A program made the translations under genes and the position numbers. This document shows positions 10,512 to 22,138 of a DNA stretch of 63,420 bases, piece after piece. Origin of the DNA: Gamarada debralockiae (taxonomy: Eukaryota > Ascomycota > Leotiomycetes > Helotiales > Hyphodiscaceae); NCBI GenBank assembly GCA_002803225.1, contig NXFV01000855.1, positions 1 to 63,420 of the forward strand. The letters are read 5' to 3'. Each line of letters opens with the position of its first letter. Position 1 is the stretch's first letter. Below the pieces are notes generated by a model. The model made no database searches and was not told the DNA's origin. It saw nothing but the letters and a program-made list of their open reading frames with translations.

Positions 10512-11772
10512 CTATATCATTTTCAGTCCGTTACCGATGACTTGAAACACGCTGGATGTGTAGTCGAGTCCGATTCCGAACTCGCAGTGTGCGCCTTCCG
10601 GAGAAGTTGAGTTGTTCAATATTTTGAATGATCAAGTAGATGATGCCGATATTTCAAACTGGAGCTGAGTTTGGATGCTATCCATTGACTGGACTTCGTG
10701 AGTAAGTTTCGTGTAGACTGGTGATATAGCTCTCGGTGATATTCTTGTGCGTCCAAGATCTGCGAGAAATATATTGACTTCGATTTCGTCCTGAACCTAT
10801 TTCTAGCAATTCAGAATCTACTTGTAAATAGGTTGTGAATGGCCAACAGTCCCTATTGCCATTGCAGAAGACACGTGCCTAGCACGTTGTGTTCGGATTC
10901 TTGTTGGTTATATGGATCGTGCGGGTCTTTTGGTAGGGGTGGCTGAGGAGCAAAGAAACACGCTGGCGAAGAAGGCGAGCTTGTACACTCCTTCTGTGCG
11001 TCAAAGAGAACACGTGTGTAGTACCGTTGCGGGCGCTGGGATGGGAGTGCGGTCAAATTTTCTGTGTATCTTCCGTGCTTCTCGAGGAGCGCATATGTAG
11101 AGTCGAGAGTCCTCTAGAAGAATCGGTTGATTGGGGCTTCGGCGGGGAGTTGAAAGAGAGCACCTAATGGTGGTCCTGCGTCAGATATATGTGGATGCTG
11201 GTTTTGAATGAGAACATACCTTCGTCCACGGCGAGTAGTACCAGATCATCCTCACGCGTACCTTTCCCTTGCAGAAACTTGATCGTATTCCGCACCACAT
11301 CCGCGCCAGGTCTCTCTCGATCTCCTTCTTGTCCATAGCAAGCAGTCTTGGAGGCGGGTAGTTAAGTCTAGCTGCTGAAAGTAGAGTCTTGCAAAGGTTG
11401 GGCGTAGGCTTGCCGACAGGGATCAAAAAGATGGAAATTAGGGTCCTTGATGCTGGTGCTTTGATTCTTGAGATCGGGATCTTGACTATCTTTCCATCGC
11501 GTGGACTCGAGCTCTTGGTCGTGTGCGAAGGTTGCCGTAAGTTGGGTCGGAACGCAGGTGCTCAGTGACGATGCAGTACGCTGGATATCGTTCTAGAATC
11601 TCCCGTTAGCCATTGACCTGGCTCAGCAGATTCTGGGGCGGATATGTACTGCATGGCGATGACCAAGATGCAGAAACAGAAGTCCTGTAAGTGTCACGAC
11701 CACGAGAAGGAGACAGCCGCGCATTCGACTGGGGCGACGCAGTTGGCTGAAGATGTGTCGAGCTACTTTCAT
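10512..11772 (-). pseudogene. Decayed fungal glycosyltransferase-like membrane protein
   Basis: Pieces of one protein run in order on the minus strand but switch frames repeatedly. An N-terminal anchor lies near 11772-11640 (RRPSRMRG then a hydrophobic LLLVVVTLTGLLFLHLG). Then come VGKPTPNLCKTLLSAARLNY (about 11420-11360), REDDLVLLAVDE (about 11250), SPACFFAPQPPLPKD (about 10960-10920), DAQEYHREL (about 10750) and EFGIGLDYTSSVFQ (about 10590-10550). From memory these are landmarks of a fungal type-II membrane family related to glycosyltransferases (PTPxLCKT, DDLVLLVDxxD, SPAC...LPKD, EFGIGLDY). The second Asp-rich motif keeps its VD, but at least four frameshifts make a product impossible. 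I do not know a gene name for the family. Confidence 0.6.
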
Positions 11773-12331
11773 TCCTGGAGAAGGTTTTGCTATTTTGGAC
11801 GTGCTAGGCCCAGGAAGATGTTCATTGCGCATGGTGCCTGAAGATATGTATAATGTGTTTGCCCACAATTCGCCCAATACTTGTTGACTTTATTTGAACT
11901 GCGAACCAGATAATTGCGAAGAATGATGGGGAGAAGCCGTTCAATGGATCCCCAGTATGTGTCACTGACGTCGAGCCGTCATATCCTGTACAGATTACAG
12001 AGGAGATGGAAAATTTGAAGGGGAAAATATCTGTTCTCTGGTTGGGATGAGGGATGGATATTTTGAGTAGGTAGCGGCAAGGGAGAAATTATGGCCACTA
12101 GGTCAAAATGTCTCAAAGAACAGTACCAGATCTGGAAATTCTACTATCCTTACGTTGGTTTTATAATATACGAATAGATAGATTATGTCATTAGATGTTA
12201 TCGAGGTCGTTGGAGGGAGTGGGATTAATTAGGCATAAGTCCCAAGTTGTCCACGGAGTATGTTGGTGGTGTTGGCGACAGTACGTCTATAATGTAAATA
12301 TTCTGGAGCCTTATTATCGCCCATTATTCTG
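11773..12331. other. Intergenic, no feature seen
   Basis: Upstream of the decayed gene and downstream of the Cog7 stop. AT-rich, with no open frame of interest. Confidence 0.4.
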
Positions 12332-13435
12332 CTATGAGGCTCCACGAAGCTGCTGTAGTCGACTAATGAAGCCATATCCACTTTGAGGCTTCTCTTCCCC
12401 AACATCAACTTCTATCTCTTCGTGCAAAGTCTCCACTCTCTGCCTTAGACGACCGTCTTGCTCCGCCTCCCTCAGTAAATCCCTATGCCTGTCCTCAACC
12501 AGCTTTGCCAGACTGTCAACGAATTTACCCCTTCCCCTTTCCTCTGCTGTGCCCTTCCACACCGTTGCAAGATCTTTGAGCTCCTCTACCCGCTTCGCAG
12601 CAGCTTCGATACCATCAATCGGATCCCCTCCAATCAGCAAATCCGCAATCTCGTCCCGGAGCTTCTTAGATACCTGCTGTCCCTTCTCCTCCGTACTATG
12701 CATTTCCGACCCAGGCTCTGGAGCTGACACCGAGAGGAAGGATGAGCTGACTGATACCTCAGAAGGTGGAAATGTCCATGCCATTGCTTCGCCAAATGTC
12801 TTGATAACAGTGTCCAACCTTTCTCGTACGAGTGTAAGCGTTCGTAGTTTGGTGATGTAGGGAGGGTCGGCGATGGGAGGAGGGTCTTCTCGAATGGGTG
12901 TCTTGGGTGTAGTGATTGTTGATGATCGTCTTCGAGTTACGTTCGTTTCTGCTGTCCGCGATTGCTTTCTGGCAAGGTCTTGATCCAGACCGTTTGGAAC
13001 AAATTTGATGACATCTTCTTGTAACCCTTCTGTCAGAGCTTCTGATAGTCCTAGTGTCTCTCCACGTAGTACCTCCACTTCGTAGGCTAACCGACTACCG
13101 CTTCGAAGGATTTCGTCTGTGAGTTGGGTAAGGGTCGTAGTCAATCGTGTCGTATGGGCGCTCAGTTGTGAGAGTATTGTTTGTGTCTGCGTAGATAACT
13201 CAGCGAGAGGCACACCAGCCCTCCCAGGTGAGCTCTGGAGGGAAGGTAGAGTAGCATTGAGATACTCTGCAGGGTCGAACGAAGGGTTTAAAAATGGTTG
13301 AAGGTATGAATCCGCAACGTGTGCAGATTTAGGTTCAATGACAGCGCTGGTAGTAGACTTATTCTGCGTCTGGACAGGTTGCTTTGTTGCAGTACTGTTT
13401 TGCCGTCGACGTGCAGACTTCGAATCCCAAGCCAT
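12332..13435 (-). CDS. COG7: Conserved oligomeric Golgi complex subunit 7
   Basis: Single-exon gene of 367 aa. Cog7 is a lobe-B subunit of the COG tethering complex, which acts at the cytosolic face of the Golgi in retrograde vesicle traffic and keeps glycosylation enzymes in place. After a low-complexity start, the conserved block begins with FLNPSFDPAEYLNATLP (about residues 48-64). It continues through LAELSTQTQTILSQLSAHT and LTDEILRSGSRLAYEVEVLRGETLGL (about 78-130), predicted coiled coil, then KFVPNG. A second helical part (residues 195-365) has PPYITKLRTLTLVRERLDTV. Fungal Cog7 proteins are shorter than the animal one, and this length fits. The name rests on remembered family motifs. 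It is divergent from the PARP-UBC gene across about 670 bp. Confidence 0.78.
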   Translation of the reverse strand: MAWDSKSARRRQNSTATKQPVQTQNKSTTSAVIEPKSAHVADSYLQPFLNPSFDPAEYLNATLPSLQSSPGRAGVPLAELSTQTQTILSQLSAHTTRLTTTLTQLTDEILRSGSRLAYEVEVLRGETLGLSEALTEGLQEDVIKFVPNGLDQDLARKQSRTAETNVTRRRSSTITTPKTPIREDPPPIADPPYITKLRTLTLVRERLDTVIKTFGEAMAWTFPPSEVSVSSSFLSVSAPEPGSEMHSTEEKGQQVSKKLRDEIADLLIGGDPIDGIEAAAKRVEELKDLATVWKGTAEERGRGKFVDSLAKLVEDRHRDLLREAEQDGRLRQRVETLHEEIEVDVGEEKPQSGYGFISRLQQLRGAS

Positions 13436-14106
13436 GGTTGCTGATATGTGTTTGAAGGAGATCTGGGTTTAGATGCAGCCCACGTCTATTTTCTGGCCTG
13501 TGAGGTGCTTAGCGCGGCAAGGATCAGCTTTGAGATTTGAGAGCCTTCTCCTGCAAGGATGTCCAATTTTATCTTGTTCCAACGACCTGGATACATCGTC
13601 TGACTTCCACAACATCTCCCAACCCTCGTTTTGAGTTATTCACTCATTGACTACAGTGAATGGCATTCTCTTGGATGGATCTTCAAACTTGACACGCGCA
13701 GCAGCTGATGAGGTCAATTCCTTGGGCGGACTCAGCTCGAGATAAACGATTGGCTGACAGTCCTGCCTTGCTTCTGCCTAACGACAAGGCTGCGCCTGCC
13801 TGAACCGTTCAATTTCGACCTCTACTTCTTCCACCTCTACCCACCACCATCGCGAGTGCCAACCCGAATGAATGATTCATAATTACTGGATGATTCGGGG
13901 ACGTTCAAAACCCTTTGCAATCCGTGATTAGGAGTTTCGTGAATCGTTCATTTACTGAACGATTCAAGGTTGTGGTGATTTACGACCAATTATTCACTTC
14001 GTGAAGTTAGACGACAATCGCTCATCTAGAGTGAACATTTTTCCTTTCCCAGATCAAAACCTCTGAACCAACTAATCCTTCGCCAAGGATCAACCGCTCA
14101 ACCAAA
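13436..14106. promoter_or_regulatory. Divergent promoter region, Cog7 / PARP-UBC
   Basis: A 671-bp shared upstream region. Near the PARP-UBC side it holds a perfect inverted repeat, TGAATCGTTCA (13940-13950) and TGAACGATTCA (13956-13966), separated by 5 nt. A related gaatgattca lies at about 13871. No TATA box stands out. Confidence 0.5.
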
Positions 14107-17100
14107 ATGCCTCGGAAGGCATTCATCGCCGATGTCACGGCAGCTGCTGGGAAGGACATCCCTAGAATTAGTGGAGTAGTACGAGGAGACGACGATGGAG
14201 ACGTGAACTTTGTATTCTCCCCTCTATCTGGGGCTCCCATCGAGTTGTCAGTATTGGCTCTTGATGTTTCCGGCTACCCTGCAGAGAACACCTTCATGAT
14301 ATTCGCAAGATCATCCGACCTTCCTAAGGGCGTCGAGCCTGTTCTCGAAGATCTTGCTGCCTACTCCGCTGGCTCAACTATCGCTGAACTACTTTCAACG
14401 ATTTCGGAACGCCTTCAAAAGGTTCTCGCGACCGGATCCCAAGGAGATCCCTTCAGTATTGAAGATGGCTCAGACGTGGAGATGCTCGATGGTGACAGAG
14501 AAGATGAAAGTGAAGAAGAGGAAGAGGAATATTATGACGACTATTCAGACTTGGAGGGCGGTCCGAGAACGACCACTACATCCACATTCCGCCTTGCCCC
14601 ACGGAATGCTGCGAAGCTTAATCGTCGGATCAAGGAGGACCTTCGAGCAGTTCGATTCGCCGGATTTAAGCTTGGTATTCTCAGCGGATTGAAGGCAGAC
14701 GCTCGTACCAGTGTCGTAAGCATCTCCATTCAAGCGTCGAAGCTGGGTCTTTCGGAAGAAGCACTTCAGGCATGGGACTTGGAGCCTAGTCAATACGTCG
14801 TCCTTCTCAGTAAGTAACTCTCGATACAGGTTTTCTTGGCTTTAGCCGGATTTATGAGTTTTATTTCCCACTTCGCCCCTACAGAAAGTATTTTGGAGTT
14901 TGACACTCATGAAATCCGCTCGGCTTTAGTCTTTCAACCTTTTTGAGCAATCGCTAACCATTCGATTTTACAGTCCGCTATTCTGATGGTTACAAGCCAT
15001 TCGAGACGATTATTGCAGAGCCGGCAAAATCACACGACGTAGCCTTTCGAATCGGAGTAAGTAACAAGTACAAACCTACGATCATCGAGGCTCTTGCTGC
15101 GTTTACCGATATTACGAAAAATGCCAACAAGACTGGGAACGATCATAAACTTGAAGGTACTGAGCAGGGTAATGAGAATGATGCAGGTAGTTATCCCGAG
15201 ATCTGAAAGTCTCAAACCAAGTGAGTGATTACTGACACCCCGATCTTCTAGGATTTAGCAGTCTTTTTATCAGTAGTTCTTTGAACGACTTCGTCAACAA
15301 CCAGTTTATCTCGCTTCTGAAGATTCGGTACAACATGGGTATTGGCTGGGACGGTGCCAAACGTTTCTACAATGATAAGCAAGGACGGCTCGATGATGAC
15401 CAGAAAGCAGAGCTTCCTGCTATGTACTACGAGGAATCGACGCCAGCTTCCTCATTACCAGCTATCATGGCCGCCGACCATATCACCGACAACACTAACT
15501 CAGCCTTGTCCTTCCCTTTGATTGCGGCTCAATTTTCTATGCGATATCTGCTTCGCTGCACGGAATTCTGCCTGGTATGCCATGACAGGATTGAGGAAGG
15601 ATTTGAGGCCTTGAAGCCGTACGTTTGCACCAAACCCCTCTGCCTGTACCAATATATGTCACTGGGATTTGGACCGAGCGTCGAGCACGAAATTCTCACA
15701 CAACCTTATGTCGTCGATTTACTGGTCAGCTTTTGCTACACAGCGGCTCTTTGTCGACGACTTCGCGAGTATCCGACCGGCATGAGCCTTCATGTTCCTC
15801 CGGTAGGTTCCCATCTTTCACTTCGGTTGAACCATTACTTACTTGCCACAGGTTATGCAATCTGTAACTCATGCAAATACTCCGTACCAATATGGATATG
15901 GTGCCCCTGCCCCTGTCGCGCCAGCTCTTACAACCGCTCCGGATACCGCGATCGACGTACGATATGATGTGGGTCGACAAGAGATAGTTTTCCCAGAGAG
16001 TTCAGGTCCTTCTCCTGTATACATGGGGGACTGGGTGATCATGACAATCGCAGGTGAGTTATCAGTCGTTTATTGGATTTTATGAAGTCTCGTTCTTGGA
16101 GTTTTCAATTGTTCCGTTCATTTCAGTAATTGGAAGCCCCTTCCAGGATATGAGATCTACGATAACTCACTTTTGTTGAGCGATTGGAGTAGAGGATGCT
16201 TAGAATGTCGGGTGCCTATCCGAAATGGATGTCTTTAGTCGCTAGAACGGACTCAGCAGTTGTAATATATACTAAACTAATATTTTATCCTCAGGTCAAA
16301 CTCCAGTCCATCATCGGGTCGAAGACATCTCGCTGTACCCAACTGTCAAACTATCCGACGTTGGAGTCACCCAAAAGGGTCCGGCCGCAACGAACTTACC
16401 CGGCCTTCCTGTCGTTCCTGCCACTCCGGCCACTACCCCGCCTCCCCCTATGGTCATTCCGGCCATGTTGGCAAAATACGATCACATGTTCGACGATATG
16501 GATGAAGTCGGAAAGGCCGAGTCAATTGTAAGTGATTCGTTCCCTGGAATTTATCAATTTATTTCTTAGAGTATTACTAATTCCGTCGTAGGTGATGTTA
16601 CTGGAAACCTTACCAACCATCAAAGAGTTGCGATCATATCTTGTCCACCAGGGCCGGTCCTCTGAACCAAGTCTCCGTACTTGGAAGGAACGTGTGTCGC
16701 CCGCTGCATTAGGTATTCTTCGCTGGATCATCGCATCAAACCGATCTTGCATTGTTCAGGTGGATGTCTGCCCTGGCCAGACGGACGAGGAGGTCGCCAA
16801 AGCCAAGATCCGACTCGACCAGAAGTGCTCGAACGTCCACGAGAGCTACGTCCAGTTCCGTTTTGCGCAAGGTGCCCCCGATAAAGAACAGCGATTCTTG
16901 AATGCTCTTAAGGCTCAACAAGCTAGTCTTGATCCGAAGTACCCTACGATGTTCGCCTGGCATGGAAGCCCGCTCCAGAACTGGCATAGCATCATTCGAC
17001 ACGGTCTGGACTTCAAGGAAACACTCCACGGTAGAGCATATGGTCACGGGGTCTATCATGCCCAGGATCAGAACGTCTCAGTTGGATATGCTCAGGTCGG

Positions 17101-18945
17101 TGCTGTAAGTCATGTTTTGTTAATTTTGAATCGGTCACTCTTTTTGAACGAATGAGCTGCACGGCGAAATCCTGAATTTTGAATCGCTCATTCCCGATGA
17201 AGAATTGGTATTCGTGCCCAGGGTCCGGGAGTACGGAGCCCGGAATATGCTATACCTTGAATCCCTCAAACATTTTGAATGATCAAATACTAACTCTCTT
17301 TAATAGAATAATTGGCCCGGTTCGTCCCTGTCAATTACGTCCGCGATGAGCTTGAACGAAATTGTGAATTGCCCTCAACAATTCGTCAGCTCTAACCCAT
17401 ATGTTGTGGTTCAACATATCGACTGGATCCAGTGCCGCTACCTGTTTGTTCAGACTGCCAGTGACCACGCTGGGAATAACCAGAGAAAGTATGTGTCTTT
17501 CCATCTTAATTAATATACATGAATCACTCTACTACTTTCAAAGATTGGATTCTTGATTCAGAAGTGGTCTCTCAGGACCAGGAAACAGTCATTCGTTGTA
17601 ATTCAGCGATTGGGAACTCGGATCGGAAGTAGTCTTCTATAGATCTGAGAGCACAATCATTTATTCTATTTCAGCGCTTCGAAATGCCTAGATTTGAACT
17701 GCTCAAACAAACATAACCACTGGCTTACTTAATAGTGCACTGAATCTACCTGCCTCACCAGAACTTGAGCAGGACCCCAAGCATACGGCGAGGACGACTC
17801 TCCATAAGCCTGTCGGAGTTCCTCAATGTGCGATTTCGGTCTCAAGAGCTTTCCGGGCTAGCAATGCATCCGATTTCACGGCCGATAAGGGACCATCTCC
17901 CCTGAAACGACCTAAACACTCGGCTTCTGGCAGCAAATTATCCTTGATGGAGACAGCCATGAGCGACGAAGAGGAGATGGAGGATATCATGTTCTTATTC
18001 ACTGACACGGAAGAGTCAGCTGACAAGGGAAAGGGCAAAGCCACAGAGGTTGTTGTTTTGTAAGTTCCCTCTTTTTACTCTAATTATCTTACAACATAAA
18101 TCGTCCTTCTTATTTGAGGCGACTCAAAAGACGGATATTGGAAAACGGTGGACTCAGCCCATTTTGCAATCATTCGGAAGGGTTGAACGATTCACCAAGA
18201 GGATACGCCCATGCTCCAAATGATTGTTCAGGAAAATAGAACGATTCAAAAGGCCTTACATTTGCTGACTCAAAGTAGGAAATCCGCACCACCAAAGTCG
18301 CAGACGGACTTTGTTCCAGGTTCGCTCGACCAATCCACTCTCCCGATGCTAGAGCCTCCCTCATACGCCACACCATCGGCAACCATGCGTCTCAACCGAG
18401 AATTGAAGACAATCCTCAAAATTCAAGACTCTACCCCCTTAGACGAACTAGGATGGTACATTGACGCCGAGCTAGTCAGCAACGTATACCAATGGATCGT
18501 TGAGCTTCACTCCTTCGAATCCAGCCTCCCCTTGGCTAAGGATATGAAGGCAGCAGGCGTACCCAGCGTCGTCCTTGAGATTCGTTTCGGCAAAGACTAC
18601 CCCCATAGTCCACCATTCGTTCGCGTTATCCGACCGCGTTTCTTGCCATTTATGAGCGGTGGAGGTGGTCACGTTACGGGCGGAGGTGCTATGTGTATGG
18701 AGCTACTCACCAATTCGGGATGGAGTGCAGTTTCGTCTATTGAGAGCGTTTTACTGCAGGTGCGAATGGCAATTATGAACCTCGAGCCGAAACCTGCTCG
18801 TTTGGAGAGTCAGTCTAAGGGAACACAACGTGATTACGGTACCGCGGAGGCAATGGACGCGTATATTCGTGCTTGTCGTGCACATGGATGGCAGGTACCC
18901 AAGGATTTCCAAGACTTTGCGGGTGGGGCTGGACCTAGCTACTAA
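14107..18945 (+). CDS. PARP-like / UBE2Q-type ubiquitin-conjugating fusion protein
   Basis: Nine exons join in phase to about 1195 aa: 14107-14809, 14974-15186, 15252-15802, 15852-16053, 16295-16527, 16592-17104, 17307-17488, 17736-18059 and 18279-18945. Order of parts: N-terminal region with an acidic stretch (about 120-150); a Cys-rich patch CLVCHDR...CTKPLCLYQYM (about 410-435) that may bind zinc; and an ART/PARP-type fold around residues 750-860 (MFAWHGSPLQNWHSIIRHGLDF, GRAYGHGVYHA, then VQHIDWIQCRYLFVQ). A linker follows, then a C-terminal E2 domain (about 990-1180) with GGAMCMELLTNSGWS, whose Cys is the expected thioester site and whose context is UBE2Q-like. The PARP His and Tyr are present, but no Glu sits at the usual third position. 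Mono-ADP-ribosylation plus ubiquitin transfer is an inference; this fusion is known from other filamentous fungi. Confidence 0.85.
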
Positions 18946-19958
18946 GCATCATTCAGATTAGATGAATGATTCATATTTGCATAGAGGACATGGCGTTGGT
19001 GGAAGCAGAACGGATGACATACCCAGGGAACTATCATAGTGTGCAGAGAAATAAAGTGAATTTTGAATGGTTCTCTTTGAGTTATTTATATACAGCGGTT
19101 ATCTAAAATGATCTATTTCGCTATTTGAATGGCTGGAAGGGACTGAACGATGCAAATATCCTCCGATCGAAGTAGCTGGATTACCTAGGCCGGATCAAGT
19201 ATTTCTGGTTAAAAATCAGTGACTGAGTATTGTTGTTCTTTTTCCAAACAATTTTTGCTCCTTCTTCAATTGCTCATTTCCTTTGAAAGGTTAGGACTCT
19301 TTTCAGTTCTCCTAGTTTTAGAGCGTCCATAAAGCAGTAACGATGGCAAGTTATAATAGCTACCACAGAATTTGAATGGCAGGATTTCCTTGAATGATAG
19401 TACGTACCTGAACGAGTGAAATCTTATAAAGAACGTCGCCAAAAATACATGGTTTTAAGCCAAATTACTTCAAACCATATGAATGACTCCAATCCATTCC
19501 AAAGGCTTTCAGATGATTCACATGCGGCAAGGCTGACAATCGCTAAGCGAACTTCGGCCAATCACTGGCCGTACCTTTTTGTGGCGGTTCAGCCTTGCTC
19601 GGAACGGAAGAACTTTGACAATGCCCTACAGGGATGCGGTCATGTGGGAATGGCGCGCAAGAAACCGACCAAGAGATTGATTCAGCTACAATAAATCACC
19701 ACAATACCAACGGCAACAATGCAACAGGGTTAACCTTCAATTGTCGACAGACAAAGAATTCAGATTGCACTAGCGGCAGAAGAGACGACCAAATACTTTT
19801 AGCCACAGTCTCTCTTGTTCCGTCCTCTTGCATCTCCTTCCTCGATTTCCAATCGTCAACAGACGCCGACCGAACGCTCGAAACGCTCCGTTTTGCGAGA
19901 TATCTAAATCCACATAATCTGAATCGAATATTAATCTGCGATTCACGCCGCAAACACC
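18946..19958. other. Intergenic region between PARP-UBC and Sds3
   Basis: No supportable gene. It contains many TGAAYGATTCA-like words (about 18963, 19064, 19124, 19146, 19372, 19393 and 19409). Confidence 0.4.
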
Positions 19959-21692
19959 ATGGCAATGAGTCCATCGCCATCGCCCGTCATGGGGCTGTCG
20001 CACAGAGCAGACGCTAGAGAAGACCTACGCCGACACCACTCCAATTCACCCCCTCAGCAACAACTCTCCAAGAGAGACAAACGACGCAGTATGCTTGCAG
20101 ACCGGCTCGAAGATATCACGAAGCAATTCTCTCAAAATCGAGATGTCCATTACCGCGAACAGCTTCAAGCTATCCAGCTTGACATGAACCTCATCATGGA
20201 GGCCGATGCACACGGCAAAGAACACCTCTTGAATAGCGGCCCGGAGATAGATATACTGGTCCAGGAAAATATGAAAAAGATATCTATGAAAAGTGTAGGA
20301 CCGATCCCTCCTCCGAGAGCGGGGAAGGTCTACGCCGATTTCTCGAAGGAAGTTAATGATGCTATGGAGGAGAGAGACACGACCTTGGCTGTGCACAGAG
20401 TATGTCTTCTTTATACTTGATTTTACAGAATACGTCTAATAGTATTACAGAGAGACTTTGACGTCAAAATGAGCGAGCTCGTCGCCGCTGATGCCTACCG
20501 CAAAAAGCTTGCCGCCCTCGAACACCACGCACTCTCCAGCACCCTCCGTGACCGCCTAATTAACAGCGTAATAAACAAGAAGAACCGCCTCTCCCGAGAC
20601 CGAGAAACAATCGAAATCGGCGAAAGCAATGCCCTCCTCCTACATCCCTCCCAATTTGGCCTGGCAAACCCGGCCAGTCCTGGTGGCATGCACTCCAAAC
20701 GAGCAACGCGCCATCGAAGGGACGCAGACGAGCTCCCCAACTTCACAGAGGGCAATAAGAGAAAGCGTAAAGCTGCCGATAGCGACGAATCACCTGCCCC
20801 GACCCGCCAACGTATTGACAATGGATCCAGCACGCCGCTGTGGTTCGCGGAGAAGAACGCTATGCATGCTACACAAGTCGATTCCGCCCTCTACAGCATC
20901 GAGAAACTGTTCACAGAAAAGGAATTGGCTATGACATACAACCAAGCCGCACTGGCGGCACATAGATATATGCAGCGCCATCAGCCATACGCTGAGGATG
21001 TCGACACACCACCAAACGGAAAATCTGAATCAGGATCAGAGCAGGAGAAGACTATCACTGCAGCAGGCGAAATGGACCTCAACGACGACACGGATTCTCC
21101 TCCCGGAGGTGCGGACATGGCAAGGCAGTTCTCACATGCTACGCGTAGTACACGCGGGGCGCTCGTCCCTAACTACGTTACGGGACTGGGCATCGATGCG
21201 CTGGGCGATCTCAACTACCCCGGCAATATGGAGGCACTCACCAAGCAGATCCCCAAGATGCCCCCATTCCTCGCGTCCGTCATGCAGAAAGGCTACGTGA
21301 AAGGCGACGCCGCGAACCAACCTGCTGGTCTATCCGCCGATGAAGCTGCTGCCGAACTAGACATCATCCGCCGCGGGAGGTCATACAACGATAATGCGGG
21401 CTTTGGTAGGAACTTGGAGTTGGAGAATGGGGGCAAGCCGTTACTGGAGGCCGTCGCGACGCCGAAGCGGTATGAGTATTGGGTTAAGAGCGATAATAGG
21501 GGTATGCTTGATAGTAAGGGGTTCTTGACGAGTAATTTGCGGGAGGAGTTGGCGGGTGGGGAGCCGATGAGTAAGCAGAGCTCGAGGGGGGTTAGTGAGA
21601 TGGGTGGGACGCCTATGTCGAGGCAGAATACTGGGGAGGGTGGTACTAGTTCGAGGGGAAGGAGGTTAAAGCCGATTGCTGGGATGGTTTGA
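19959..21692 (+). CDS. SDS3: Sds3-like subunit of the Rpd3L histone deacetylase complex
   Basis: Two exons, 19959-20399 and 20451-21692 (51-nt intron, phase 0), give 560 aa. Sds3 is a scaffold of the Rpd3L/Sin3 complex that supports deacetylase activity and transcriptional repression in the nucleus. The Sds3-like region starts at about residue 36 with SKRDKRRSMLADRLEDITKQ and continues NRDVHYREQLQAIQLDMNLIMEAD. The helical part includes MSELVAADAYRKKLAALEHHAL and LRDRLINSVINKKNRLSRD (to about residue 210). A basic KRKRKA stretch could be nuclear localising. The C-terminal 200 residues are disordered and Gly/Ser-rich, with a YEYWVKSDNRGML motif. The start is the first ATG of ATGGCAATG. Ortholog call from family memory. 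Confidence 0.75.
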
Positions 21693-21802
21693 GTGAATGA
21701 GAGAATGAGGTGCTGGATTGCTGGAATGGGATGAACGGTTCATATTTGGCGTTAAGGCCTCTACCAATGGGGATACTTCAATGAGGGATGTACTTAAAAG
21801 GT

Positions 21803-22138
21803 TTATTTAGCGGTGTTCTTACAGTACATGGCAATGGCTTCAATGAGATGACCGATCAGCTTCTTTCCTGCTTTACCTTCTTGCGTCGGACATTAATCGT
21901 TGAGTGAAAATGCCCATAGCTCTTACAATCCCTTACCCGCCGATTCCTCTTCTCGTCTTGCGCAGTTGCGAACCGCATTTATAGCACTCGAGGAGGGCAA
22001 GGGGATGTGCTGGGAATGGCGAGACAGATGAGGTCCCAGAGGCAGCTTTGGGGACCGCATTGGTGTCTGCAGAGGGGTGGTGTGGTGTGTGAGAGAACGG
22101 CTGACATTTGCGTTAGATGTTTGCTGTTTGTGCTCCAT
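21803..22138 (-). CDS. Small hypothetical protein (two exons)
   Basis: The ATG at 22138, exon 22138-21937, a 60-nt intron (GTAAGG...AAG) and exon 21876-21803 join in phase to 91 aa ending GKAGKKLIGHLIEAIAMYCK. The C-terminal helix and the typical fungal intron argue for a real gene. A competing frame in exon 1 encodes ECYKCGSQLRKTRRGI, which also looks protein-like but is broken by TAA and does not splice in phase. No family recognised. Convergent with the Sds3 gene, about 110 bp away. Confidence 0.4.
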
